Made by a program: the position numbers and the translations under genes. Shown here piece after piece: positions 32,149 to 40,842 of a stretch of 64,000 nucleotides of DNA. This DNA is from Paenibacillus sp. SYP-B4298 (GTDB lineage: Bacteria; Bacillota; Bacilli; Paenibacillales; Paenibacillaceae), in contig NZ_CP115484.1 of NCBI RefSeq assembly GCF_027627475.1, positions 4,720,501 through 4,784,500 on the forward strand. The letters run 5' to 3'. Numbering within the stretch: the stretch's first letter is position 1; each line of letters starts with the position of its first letter. Below the pieces are notes generated by a model. The model was not told the DNA's origin. It saw only the letters and a program-made list of their open reading frames with translations, and made no database searches.

Positions 32149-33129
32149 TTAGGAAGAATAAATATACTTAATGACATCTTCGATCCGAATATTACCGACA
32201 TTGATGTCCATAACTGGATACCTCTCGAAAATATTCGTTACATGCTGCTTAATATCTCTATCGCCTAGCTGTACTTCAATCTTGGCTGTTAAGCTTTGAT
32301 AGGAAAGGACTTTATAGGGATGAAGCTTCTCAAGCGGCACAGGCTCGAGGAAGGTAATATCGATCACCTTACGGTCACGGAAAAATGAGCTCAGGCTGAG
32401 CATCGAATTGTCGAATACGACATGTCCATTGTTGATAATGGTGACCTTCTCACATAAATCCTCAAGATCGGATACATCGTGGGTCGTAATGATAAACGTC
32501 GTTCGGAGTTCTCGGTTTGCAAGGCGAATAAAATTGCGGATCGTTTCTTTGGAGATAATATCGAGACCGATCGTCGGTTCGTCCAGAAATATGAGTGTCG
32601 GCTCATGAAGTAGCGCACACACCAATTCGCACTTCATCCGCTCGCCCAGAGAAAGTAATCTCACCGGCTTGTGTATGACTTCCCCAATCTTCAACAGATC
32701 ATTAAAATATTCGATACGCTCGCGATAACGTGCCATGGGAATGTTGTAGATCTCACGGTTCAATGCAAACGTGTCAACAGCGGGGAGATCCCATTGCAAC
32801 TGCGATTTTTGACCAAAGAGCACGCCAAGGTTTTTGACATACTTTTTACGGTCCTTCCAAGGTGTCATCCCCATGATCTCCACCTTCCCCTCGGTCGGAT
32901 GCAGAATGCCGGACATAATTTTGATCGTCGTTGACTTGCCCGCACCATTGGGACCGATTAAGCCGCGGATTTCACCCTTATTCACACTTAAATTAATCCC
33001 GTCTATCGCAAGAACACTCTCACTCTTCCTCCCCCAGTAGCCTTGAATACTGGATAACAGCCCCTCCTTCTTCTTGTACACCTTGAATGACTTCCGCAAT
33101 CCTTCTATATTGATGATGACTTCGCTCAA
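32149..33129 (-). CDS. ABC-2-type exporter ATP-binding protein
   Basis: A 326-residue ABC ATPase with Walker A GPNGAGKST, the ABC signature LSLGERMKCELVCALLHEP, Walker B LIFLDEPTIGLD and the switch His in ITTHDVSD. It groups with the drug/polysaccharide exporter ATPases that pair with ABC-2 permeases. It is the last gene of a three-gene exporter unit whose two permeases are encoded just upstream, and it most likely powers export of the cluster's product, giving both secretion and self-protection. Confidence 0.92.
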   Translation of the reverse strand: MSEVIINIEGLRKSFKVYKKKEGLLSSIQGYWGRKSESVLAIDGINLSVNKGEIRGLIGPNGAGKSTTIKIMSGILHPTEGKVEIMGMTPWKDRKKYVKNLGVLFGQKSQLQWDLPAVDTFALNREIYNIPMARYRERIEYFNDLLKIGEVIHKPVRLLSLGERMKCELVCALLHEPTLIFLDEPTIGLDIISKETIRNFIRLANRELRTTFIITTHDVSDLEDLCEKVTIINNGHVVFDNSMLSLSSFFRDRKVIDITFLEPVPLEKLHPYKVLSYQSLTAKIEVQLGDRDIKQHVTNIFERYPVMDINVGNIRIEDVIKYIYSS

Positions 33130-33132
33130 TAC

Positions 33133-33927
33133 TTATCCCCCCGCACTGGTATATTGATACAGACACCTCTTCCAGCATTGCAAGCTTAGCCAGAATAAAA
33201 TCACGCTGCTTCCGGCAGCAATCCACATGCCCGAGTCAGACCGGTCAAGCAAGATTTGTGCAGGATAGAATGTCCATACGGCAATCGGCAGCAGAGTTAC
33301 GAGTATGGAGGATATAGCCGACGGAAATATATTGACCGGATAGTCCGCAAAACCGAGTAACCGGTTGATAATGAGCTCTATCCCCCTCGTTTGGATAAGC
33401 ATAATCGTCACAGCGCTGAATAAGATTGTAATCGCCAGAAATAAAATGAGCCCCGCGGCAAACATAACCACCAGCAACCCCGCCATTTTCCACGAAAAGA
33501 TCAAGTTAAGACGGTGCCACGCCATAGATAGGATGAAGATACCCGTGACACAAGGTCCAATGCTGCTGAGAGAAAAGCCGCTGACGAGCAACACGCCTAT
33601 AGGCGAATAAGGTTTTACGAGAAGCCTGTCGAAATCACCCGTTCGGATCAGCTTCATGACGTACTCGTGAATATTGCCGAATAATAGATCCCTAATCCCG
33701 AACCAAAGCAGTAACAGACCTTGGAACAGCAGAATCTCGTTTAATGTCCACCCTGGATAACCACTTGCTTCAATGAAATATAAGTAATGCAAGTAGGGAC
33801 CAATACCCGAGAATAGAATTGAAATCAACAGGCTCAAGATAAAATCGAATCGGTAGGCCATCATCCTTTGCACGCCTAGCTTCATATTCCAAACATATAG
33901 CCGCAACAATCCGCGTAATGCTTCCAT
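33133..33927 (-). CDS. ABC-2-type exporter permease 1
   Basis: A 264-residue membrane protein with about six hydrophobic helices, starting with a cytoplasmic segment (LRLYVWNMKLGVQRMMAYRFDF) and ending in a Trp-rich helix. The arrangement and the NIHEYVMKLIRTGDFDRLLVKP loop match the DUF990-type ABC-2 permeases. It forms a heterodimer with the next permease. Three bases separate it from the ATPase gene. The TAAAGG before ATG 33927 serves as ribosome site. Confidence 0.87.
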   Translation of the reverse strand: MEALRGLLRLYVWNMKLGVQRMMAYRFDFILSLLISILFSGIGPYLHYLYFIEASGYPGWTLNEILLFQGLLLLWFGIRDLLFGNIHEYVMKLIRTGDFDRLLVKPYSPIGVLLVSGFSLSSIGPCVTGIFILSMAWHRLNLIFSWKMAGLLVVMFAAGLILFLAITILFSAVTIMLIQTRGIELIINRLLGFADYPVNIFPSAISSILVTLLPIAVWTFYPAQILLDRSDSGMWIAAGSSVILFWLSLQCWKRCLYQYTSAGG

Positions 33928-33933
33928 GCGCCT

Positions 33934-34737
33934 TTACCCCCCAACAACGACGATCCGTTTCATTAACAACCGCCAGGACACCATACATAATGCGAACAAA
34001 ATGCCTGCCCAGACGAGTTGGTACCCTAAGGTTTGGAGCCAAAAAGCTGTACCTGCTCCCCCTCCCCGATTAAGAAAAAACTGTATAGGAACATAGAAAA
34101 TATATTTAAACGGGAGCGCATCGCATACAGAACGAAGCTTAGCCGGGAAGAAATCCAATGGAATCATGCCACCCCCAAGCAAAGAAGCCACGGTGAATAC
34201 AGTTCTTCGCACGCTGCTGTTACTGTGTATAATAACGGCGCTTAGCCCGATGAGATAGCTGATCAGAAAGTAAATCAGGAACGACAGGAACACTACGGGA
34301 ATGAATCGGATAACAGAAGGGAGCTCTAGAAAGACAGGAGGATATATTAACATGAATATGAAAAAATCAGGAATAACCTCAAATAGCAGCCCTCCGATAC
34401 GGAGCGTAACGGCATTATAAAATTCAAACCGGAAGAGTGACAACGGTCGAAGTAAAGCGTTGCCCAAATCCCCTGATAAAATCTGCCCGGATAATCTGCG
34501 ATCCGTATTATTCCATATGAGTATCGTAATCAGATGCACGACGTTGAAATACCATATCATCTGCGTCAACGTATATCCTTGTATCATCAGCTCGCCATGG
34601 TGATTAAATATGCTATAGAAAACAAGAATATTGAGTAGCAGAATTAACGGATGGACGATAAAGGAAATAACTAGAGCCTTGGGGTGTACCCAAAATAATC
34701 TAATGCTGATAAGTAATGTCTGCACCATCACGCGCAT
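33934..34737 (-). CDS. ABC-2-type exporter permease 2
   Basis: A 267-residue membrane protein with six predicted helices and the internal loop DRRLSGQILSGDLGNALLRPLSLFRFEF, equivalent to the cytoplasmic loop of permease 1. The two permeases are paralogues and surely pair to form the channel. It begins the exporter operon 74 bases downstream of the glycosyltransferase gene. Confidence 0.87.
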   Translation of the reverse strand: MRVMVQTLLISIRLFWVHPKALVISFIVHPLILLLNILVFYSIFNHHGELMIQGYTLTQMIWYFNVVHLITILIWNNTDRRLSGQILSGDLGNALLRPLSLFRFEFYNAVTLRIGGLLFEVIPDFFIFMLIYPPVFLELPSVIRFIPVVFLSFLIYFLISYLIGLSAVIIHSNSSVRRTVFTVASLLGGGMIPLDFFPAKLRSVCDALPFKYIFYVPIQFFLNRGGGAGTAFWLQTLGYQLVWAGILFALCMVSWRLLMKRIVVVGG

Positions 34738-34811
34738 TACAGTATGCCCCCCTATACAGTCAAACGGCTGGTCTCGACCGGGTTATCCTAGCGCCGGCAA
34801 TATGGACCCGA

Positions 34812-35933
34812 TTATCGCTTGTTGGCTGTCAACAATAACTCGATCTCCTTCTCTCCGAGCCTCGACCTTCGCAATATGTCGGTTAACTTTGCCTCGGCCT
34901 CCGCCGCTTTGATCGCAGCGTGTTGCAAATAAGCATGCAGCATGCGTTTCATTCCCTGGTACGGGGGCGGTAGATCCTCCCCCTGCGAGACCAACAGGTA
35001 ATCCATCAACAACGCTCTCTCGTATTTAGCCGTCTGGACGTGTTTCCCTTCGGAAACGAAGCTATAGCGCGGATCGATATAATTTTTGTAATAACTGGCT
35101 CCGCCGAAATGATAAACCGCCCTGTTATCCTTACGGTTGACGGGGAGCTTCTGAATCCGATAGCCCTCGTAATAGGCAAGAAGCTGAAACAAGACAAGTG
35201 TATCAATGAATCTGGTTTCAACACCGGAATGAATGGCTGATTCTACTGGATATGGCTCAATGTCGGGGGGGAATGAAGGAAGTTGGAACAGGTTCTGAAG
35301 TAGCTGCTCGTGAGACTTGTCAAGTAAGCTCCGGTGACGGGAGTGCATAACGGCTTCGTTGCTTCTACTCAGCAAATAGGGCCGGGGCGAGATGTCGGTA
35401 TGCTGGCGCAGCGCATTCACCGCTTCCATGTTCACATAAAGCAAGTAGGTATTCGCGATTTCTGGTTGAAGCTTATGGCCTCGCTTATCGATAGCTTCAC
35501 TGTCGATCCGGTATGTCCAGGCTGCCGACAACACAGCATCGCCTACCCGGGTCAAGTCCGTGAGCACTTCTGGATTAAATACAAAACAATCGATATCGAT
35601 CCAACCGAAATGGGTTCGATTCACGCGAAATAGAAAATCCCAAATGGTATGATCTGTGTAAGACCTCTCCAAATATACCGCAGGTCTTCGTGCCTGAGAG
35701 CTTACCCATTCTTTCTCGGCTGGAACAAGTCCGGCCCCAATCAGAACAACGTTCATATCGGGTGGTATGAATTGGAGTGCCTTGCGTACCCACTGCAATA
35801 AACCTGTAGAGAAGAACATATAGTAGATGTCCTTCTTCTCTGCCAGAGATTCGTAAAAATCATGAAAAATTCGAAAATCCTTATATTCTTGTTGAGCTTG
35901 CAAGGAATAGAACGAAGCGTAGTCTATGCTCAT
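34812..35933 (-). CDS. GT-A-type glycosyltransferase
   Basis: A 373-residue protein with an acidic DxD motif, Asp113-Ile-Asp115 in WIDIDCFVFN, preceded by strands typical of a GT-A nucleotide-sugar domain and followed by a helical C-terminus. The exact family is not clear to me. It begins directly after the stop of carrier protein 7 and follows the carbamoyltransferase, so it may glycosylate a carrier-bound or released intermediate that is later carbamoylated. ATG 35933 has GGGGAGGGG upstream. A role in adding the sugar that bears the carbamoyl group is inference. Confidence 0.65.
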   Translation of the reverse strand: MSIDYASFYSLQAQQEYKDFRIFHDFYESLAEKKDIYYMFFSTGLLQWVRKALQFIPPDMNVVLIGAGLVPAEKEWVSSQARRPAVYLERSYTDHTIWDFLFRVNRTHFGWIDIDCFVFNPEVLTDLTRVGDAVLSAAWTYRIDSEAIDKRGHKLQPEIANTYLLYVNMEAVNALRQHTDISPRPYLLSRSNEAVMHSRHRSLLDKSHEQLLQNLFQLPSFPPDIEPYPVESAIHSGVETRFIDTLVLFQLLAYYEGYRIQKLPVNRKDNRAVYHFGGASYYKNYIDPRYSFVSEGKHVQTAKYERALLMDYLLVSQGEDLPPPYQGMKRMLHAYLQHAAIKAAEAEAKLTDILRRSRLGEKEIELLLTANKR

Positions 35934-36197
35934 CTAGCCCCTCCCCTTCTCCTGAAGTTTTCTCTGAATCCCCGCTACGATAATGGCTATCGTTGCAAAG
36001 TTCCCCAGCAGCAGCTCGTCATCGTTATATTCAATCTCATATTGTTTCTCAATCTCGACTACCAATGTAATGGCAGCGATAGAGTGCAGACCAAGCTCCC
36101 TTAGATCATCCTCAGGCCCAAATTCTGCGTGGATTGCAACAACGTCCCGAATCATTGCGCTTACCGCTTTGACCGTATCCTCATAAGTACTAATCAA
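35934..36197 (-). CDS. Stand-alone carrier protein 7
   Basis: An 87-residue carrier protein with the motif GLHSI (Ser39), in which His replaces the usual Asp, followed by AAITLVVEIEKQYEIEY. It starts at TTG 36197 with GAGGGGG upstream. It lies between a carbamoyltransferase and a glycosyltransferase. The Asp-to-His change at the position before Ser is unusual and may limit recognition by a general phosphopantetheinyl transferase. Confidence 0.82.
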   Translation of the reverse strand: MISTYEDTVKAVSAMIRDVVAIHAEFGPEDDLRELGLHSIAAITLVVEIEKQYEIEYNDDELLLGNFATIAIIVAGIQRKLQEKGRG

Positions 36198-36212
36198 GCA
36201 AATTCCCCCTCA

Positions 36213-38126
36213 CTATGAAGTCAACGAATAGAACATTTTTCCCCAGCGGGCGATTTTTCTAGCGATTTGTTCGTCTTGAAGAGTTACAATGTTGATCGCA
36301 TCGGCTTCCCATACGAAATAATTGGCTATCGACTCATGCGATACTTCATAAGGATTCAGCTCCCGCCATACTGCATCGAGCTCTTCCTTCGCCATTGTAC
36401 CAGATACTAAAAATGGTTTACGGGGGTGAGGCTTGGTGGCCGGGTAGCGTTCATGATCCAACAGCTCTATTCGTTCTCCATTTATATGCAATGCGCTGAT
36501 CCCTTTACGAAGAGCGAAGTTCAATGCTTCATCCACACGGTTAATAATGGGTTCTTCATTATCATTAAGCGAGGTATTACATAAGAGAGGCACACCCGTT
36601 CTACGATAGAACGCAAGCAGCAGTCCATGAAGAATCGGGTTGGTTTCCGAATTTACGGTCTGCACCCTTGCCGTGTAGTCCAAGTGGGCAATCGCGGGGA
36701 CAAGCTCTCGCTTGTCTGCCTTAATCGTAAACGTATGCAGCATATACGGGGAAGGATATGCATCTTCAAACCATTCCTGAACATGCTCTTCCATAATGAC
36801 TGGAGCCACAGGCCGCCACCATTGGCGTTTCTTCATAAGATTGAGTATCTCCTTCGTCCGATTCGTCCGAGGATCGCCCAAGATAGATCGGTTTCCAAGC
36901 GCACGCGGGCCTATCTCGGCTGAGCCCTGAAACCAGACAACAGGACTCTGAATAATATCATCAACGGCTTGATCCTCGTCTGCCGGGCCTATGCTCTTCA
37001 CATGTGAGGCAAAGGGAGACTGCCGGATGGAAGTCCGGACTGAATGATCCGTCTCGCCAAACGATGGGTGGCTAAGCTGGAATCGTATTCTCCCTTTGTG
37101 TTTCTTATAGAAAGCGTATAACCCTATACCAAGCGATATGCCTCCGTCATTTACACATGGCGGCGCAATCAATCCTTTGAATCCGAACTTGCCCATGATG
37201 TGGCTGTTGGTCGGACAATTAAGCGCGTATCCGCCCGACATCGCCACATACGTATCTTGAGGGTGAATGTTATAGCGCTCTATTGCACCTTCAATCGTCT
37301 CATCAACCATCTCAAGTGATCGTTGCTGGACCTTCTTCATCACCATACTCATTTTACGTTCATGATCTGAGAAATTCGGGTCTGCGTCCGAGCAGGATGG
37401 GTCTGACTGTTGCGATGCGAGGTCTTCAACAGCATCAATATAGTGTTTCAGATGACTCCGCATCCACTGATTGAACCCCCAGCCACTCATTGGAATCTCC
37501 GGTGGCATATCCATATCGGACTCGCTCTGGCAAGCCGACGCGAGAGCCATCAGGGTGCCTTCCCTCATCCTATAATGCTGCGCCACCCAAAACCACATAC
37601 AGCCCGGCGATTCCACAGGAAACAGCTCCATATGACCTTCGCGGACGAAGCAGCCGGCAAATTGGATTTTTTTACGGGAATTGTGGTCTAAGAGTATGTC
37701 AGGTCCTGCATCCAATGCCAGAGCGAGTATAGTCGAGTGATAAAACTTCTCCGAATCCAACATGATTGCCGAGAAGAGATGCGCAATATTGTGATAGCTA
37801 TAATCTGGGAAATCATGAATGGAATGATAGTCATCATGCGTTTGAAGGCCCGGTGTTCCCCAAATTTCATTGATGTCTGCCAACGACAAATGCAGCGGCT
37901 GCAGCAATTCATTAATAAAGTCTCTGGCTTGTTCCTGACTGTAAAAGGCTATATTATGATTTTTCACACCTGTGATTCGCTCTAACTCCCAGTAACGAAT
38001 TAGTTCCACCTGGTCACCGGTTTTTTTGAATAACGACAGATTATGATCATGGCGAGCAGATGATTTCAATAAATGCCGCAAACGATCGATTTCCAGGTAA
38101 GTCGAGAGATAATATCCGTCCTTCAT
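36213..38126 (-). CDS. NodU/CmcH-type O-carbamoyltransferase
   Basis: A 637-residue carbamoyltransferase. The N-terminal Kae1-like domain has the metal-site motif YHNIAHLFSA and MSGGYALNCPTN; the C-terminal YrdC-like part of the family has GSAEIGPRALGNRSILGDPR and VAPVIMEEH. These enzymes make carbamoyladenylate from carbamoyl phosphate and ATP and place the carbamoyl on a sugar or polyketide hydroxyl. The N-terminal 60 residues are less conserved than in NodU. It is the first gene of a minus-strand operon with a carrier protein, a glycosyltransferase and the exporter. Confidence 0.9.
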   Translation of the reverse strand: MKDGYYLSTYLEIDRLRHLLKSSARHDHNLSLFKKTGDQVELIRYWELERITGVKNHNIAFYSQEQARDFINELLQPLHLSLADINEIWGTPGLQTHDDYHSIHDFPDYSYHNIAHLFSAIMLDSEKFYHSTILALALDAGPDILLDHNSRKKIQFAGCFVREGHMELFPVESPGCMWFWVAQHYRMREGTLMALASACQSESDMDMPPEIPMSGWGFNQWMRSHLKHYIDAVEDLASQQSDPSCSDADPNFSDHERKMSMVMKKVQQRSLEMVDETIEGAIERYNIHPQDTYVAMSGGYALNCPTNSHIMGKFGFKGLIAPPCVNDGGISLGIGLYAFYKKHKGRIRFQLSHPSFGETDHSVRTSIRQSPFASHVKSIGPADEDQAVDDIIQSPVVWFQGSAEIGPRALGNRSILGDPRTNRTKEILNLMKKRQWWRPVAPVIMEEHVQEWFEDAYPSPYMLHTFTIKADKRELVPAIAHLDYTARVQTVNSETNPILHGLLLAFYRRTGVPLLCNTSLNDNEEPIINRVDEALNFALRKGISALHINGERIELLDHERYPATKPHPRKPFLVSGTMAKEELDAVWRELNPYEVSHESIANYFVWEADAINIVTLQDEQIARKIARWGKMFYSLTS

Positions 38127-38436
38127 ATGTCCCCCTTGAGCTTGTAGATAGGCAAACTTTATTGCTCGATGACGCTGTGCAGCGGCAATTCCAATACTGT
38201 CAGGTACGGCTGTGCATTCATCGTATCAAATATTAGAAACGAATAATCAGCCATCATTGATGCTATCTCAGGGAAACTTGCACAAATAGTCGGCTCAGCA
38301 CACACTTCAGCCGCACATCAAACAAAAATAACCGATTAATCTAGCGATCCGATAAGTAGAATGGGACAAGAAAGAATAGATAGCGTAAACATGCGATCTG
38401 CTCTTATCTTTCAGAATGACAGGAGAGAATGTGTAG
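38127..38436. other. Divergent intergenic region, no clear element
   Basis: This 310-base gap separates the divergent carbamoyltransferase and alkaline phosphatase genes. I found no convincing sigma-A promoter, tandem Pho box or hairpin by eye. It must hold promoters for both genes. It is moderately AT-rich toward the phosphatase side. Confidence 0.5.
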
Positions 38437-39723
38437 ATGAGACGGGGCTTTAAATCTGTAAATGTAATGATGGTTGCGCTGCTTGTACTGATGACTGCAG
38501 CATGTGGGGATGGAGCATCCAAAGACAGCCGAGTCAAAAATGTTATCGTTATGGTTCCCGACGGTTTCTCTGCCGCGTATGCAACAAATTACCGAAATTA
38601 TATTGGCGGGCAAGCAAGCACCCTCGATGAAATCCTAGTAGGTATGGCCAAGACGCGATCATTGGATCATTTCATTACCGATTCGGCTGCTGCCGCTTCC
38701 GCTATGGCGACAGGAAACAAAGTGCAGAACGGCGCGATCAGTATGACAGCGGACGGCAAGGCTCTGAAGACTGTCCTTGAGGGCGCCATAGAGGCGAACA
38801 AGGCCACCGGAATGGTCGTCACATCGACGCTCAGCCATGCGACTCCGGGGGCATTCTCTTCGCATGCTAACTCGAGGGTTCAGGAACTGGAAATTGCCGC
38901 TCAACTGATTGGGAAGGTAGATGTGTTATTAGGAGGAGGTAAGAATCTATATTCACCGGAGGATAAGAAGAGAGCAGAGGAGCTGGGCTATCTCTATCTA
39001 GAAAACCGCGATCAGTTGCTCGAAGCCAATCATGATAAACTATTCGGACTGTTTGCAGGAGAGAGCATGACTCCAGAAATCGATAGAGATGCTATGACCG
39101 AACCCAGCCTGGAAGAAATGACGAACAAGGCGCTCGAGGTACTGGCTCCCAATAAGAACGGCTTCTTTTTATTAGTCGAGGGGAGTCAAATTGATTATGC
39201 CGGCCATGTGAATGATGCGGCATGGGCAATGCGGGAAATTGAAGCCTTCGAGCGGGCTGTAAAAAGCGCACTGGAATTCGCGAAGGAGAACGGCGATACC
39301 TTGCTAATTATAGCTGGTGACCACGATACCGGGGGAATGACAGTAGGCAATGTAGACAGCTCATACTCTATTGACCTTCTTCATCATGTCAAAGCCTCCG
39401 GTGCGGCAATGATCGACTATTGGAAACGGCAAGGCCAGGACCTGAAAGAGGTTGTGCACGAGTATGCTCAGGTGGAACTGAATGATGACGAAATCAGAGC
39501 AATTGAGGAAAGCCATTATTATGAGGCAACCCTGAATCAGATCATTAGTGACCGGGCCGGTATTATATGGATCACCCTCTACCATACTGGAGTTGATGTA
39601 CCCGTCTATGCTTATGGTCCCGGTTCCTCGAAGCTCTTCGGAGTGATTGATAATACGGACATAGCCAAGGTTATTGCACAGTCTATCGGCTTTGATCTCG
39701 AGTCCGCTGAGGGAGTTGAATGA
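38437..39723 (+). CDS. Lipoprotein alkaline phosphatase (PhoA family)
   Basis: A 428-residue alkaline phosphatase with an N-terminal hydrophobic segment and a lipobox-like MTAAC, so it is probably anchored outside the membrane. The catalytic Ser is in TDSAAAASAMATGNK; metal ligands are in SQIDYAGHVNDAAWA, AGDHDTGG and YHTGVDVPVYAYGPGSS. It hydrolyses phosphate monoesters. Its position, divergent from the biosynthetic cluster, recalls phosphatases (StrK-type) that activate exported phosphorylated antibiotics, or it may simply scavenge phosphate. The Thr at lipobox position -3 is less usual. AGGAGAG precedes ATG 38437. Confidence 0.88.
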   Translation: MRRGFKSVNVMMVALLVLMTAACGDGASKDSRVKNVIVMVPDGFSAAYATNYRNYIGGQASTLDEILVGMAKTRSLDHFITDSAAAASAMATGNKVQNGAISMTADGKALKTVLEGAIEANKATGMVVTSTLSHATPGAFSSHANSRVQELEIAAQLIGKVDVLLGGGKNLYSPEDKKRAEELGYLYLENRDQLLEANHDKLFGLFAGESMTPEIDRDAMTEPSLEEMTNKALEVLAPNKNGFFLLVEGSQIDYAGHVNDAAWAMREIEAFERAVKSALEFAKENGDTLLIIAGDHDTGGMTVGNVDSSYSIDLLHHVKASGAAMIDYWKRQGQDLKEVVHEYAQVELNDDEIRAIEESHYYEATLNQIISDRAGIIWITLYHTGVDVPVYAYGPGSSKLFGVIDNTDIAKVIAQSIGFDLESAEGVE

Positions 39724-39762
39724 TCCCGGTCAATAACTCAGAAGCACTAGATCAACGTTAAT

Positions 39763-39801
39763 AAGCGGCCTTAGTCCTGATCCACAGGACTAAGGCCGCT
39801 T
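39763..39801 (+). terminator. Rho-independent terminator after alkaline phosphatase
   Basis: A 17-bp perfect stem (39763-39779 with 39785-39801) and a five-base loop, followed by TATTGT. It may also serve the convergent DUF72 gene. Confidence 0.85.
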
Positions 39802-39947
39802 TATTGTGCCTCCAGTATAGCATCATCAATTGCCAAGAGCACTACAATCAGACAAACCTAACACAGAGCCCCGGGTCTTCAAACAGGGGCAACCCGCAAC
39901 AGGAGCTTTCGGTAGCCCGCGTTATATACCGGGTTGCAGACCCGATG

Positions 39948-40823
39948 CTAGAACAACTCCAGTTGCTCCGGCTTCTCTTGTCCGGGGAGCACGGGAGCGA
40001 AGGTGCCGCGCGGCGGCACCTTCCCCAGCAGCGCGAGCATCTGCTTGCCATTATCCGCTGCATCTCCACCGGAGTTATTGTTGAAGATGACACACAGACG
40101 AGCCGTCTGCTGCGCAAGCCGCTGCAGGCGTTCTGCCCACTCCAGCAGCTCCGCCTCGCTGTAGCGGTACAGATAACGCACCTCGCGCCAGTTCGGCTGA
40201 CCCGATGATTGCCAGCCCTTCTCGTTGCGGCCATGCAGCCGCACCACCGTCAGCTCGCTATGCGTAACCTCCTCCACGATCGGCACGCACCCTGCACCCA
40301 CCTGTGGCTCATCGCACAAGCTATGTATCCAGCCTTCTTCACGCATGAAGTGAAGAGTGCGCTGCCGCATCTGCGGCTCGAACCAACTGCGATGCCGGAA
40401 TTCCAGCGCACACGGCACATCGCCCATTCGCCGCTTGGCCTCGCGCAGGATGCCTACATGCTCCCGCTTGCAATCGAACCACGGCGGGAACTGGAACAGC
40501 ACCGCCTCCAGCTTGCCTGCCTCCTGCATCGGCTGCAGCGACGCATGGAACGCCGTATACATGGCCTCCTCCGAGTCGAAGGGAAGCTTGCCTCTGGAAT
40601 GTCCGGTCATGCCCTGATACGCCTTAACCAGGAAGCGGAACGAGTCAGGCGTCTCCTCTGTCCATTTCTGCATATTCTTTTGCGGCTGCACCGCATAGAA
40701 CATGCTATCCACTTCGACCGTCTCGAACCATTCGCTGTAGGTCTTCAGCTTGTTGGCAGCCGCCTCCCTGTCGGGATACAGCGATACGTGGTCGCCCCAG
40801 CCGGTCAATCCGATCCGAATCAC
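39948..40823 (-). CDS. DUF72 (YecE-like) family protein
   Basis: A 291-residue DUF72 protein, a TIM-barrel family of unknown function. Recognisable parts are IGLTGWGDHVSLYP at the start, the FRFLVKAYQGMTGH segment, LFQFPPWF, the FRHRSWF motif and the FNNNSGGDAADNGKQM end. The start is GTG 40823, six bases after GGAGGAG; the longer frame to 40886 overlaps the upstream gene. A decayed copy of its 3' end lies at 49306-49418. Confidence 0.88.
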   Translation of the reverse strand: MIRIGLTGWGDHVSLYPDREAAANKLKTYSEWFETVEVDSMFYAVQPQKNMQKWTEETPDSFRFLVKAYQGMTGHSRGKLPFDSEEAMYTAFHASLQPMQEAGKLEAVLFQFPPWFDCKREHVGILREAKRRMGDVPCALEFRHRSWFEPQMRQRTLHFMREEGWIHSLCDEPQVGAGCVPIVEEVTHSELTVVRLHGRNEKGWQSSGQPNWREVRYLYRYSEAELLEWAERLQRLAQQTARLCVIFNNNSGGDAADNGKQMLALLGKVPPRGTFAPVLPGQEKPEQLELF

Positions 40824-40842
40824 TGCTTGCTCCTCCCTTGCG

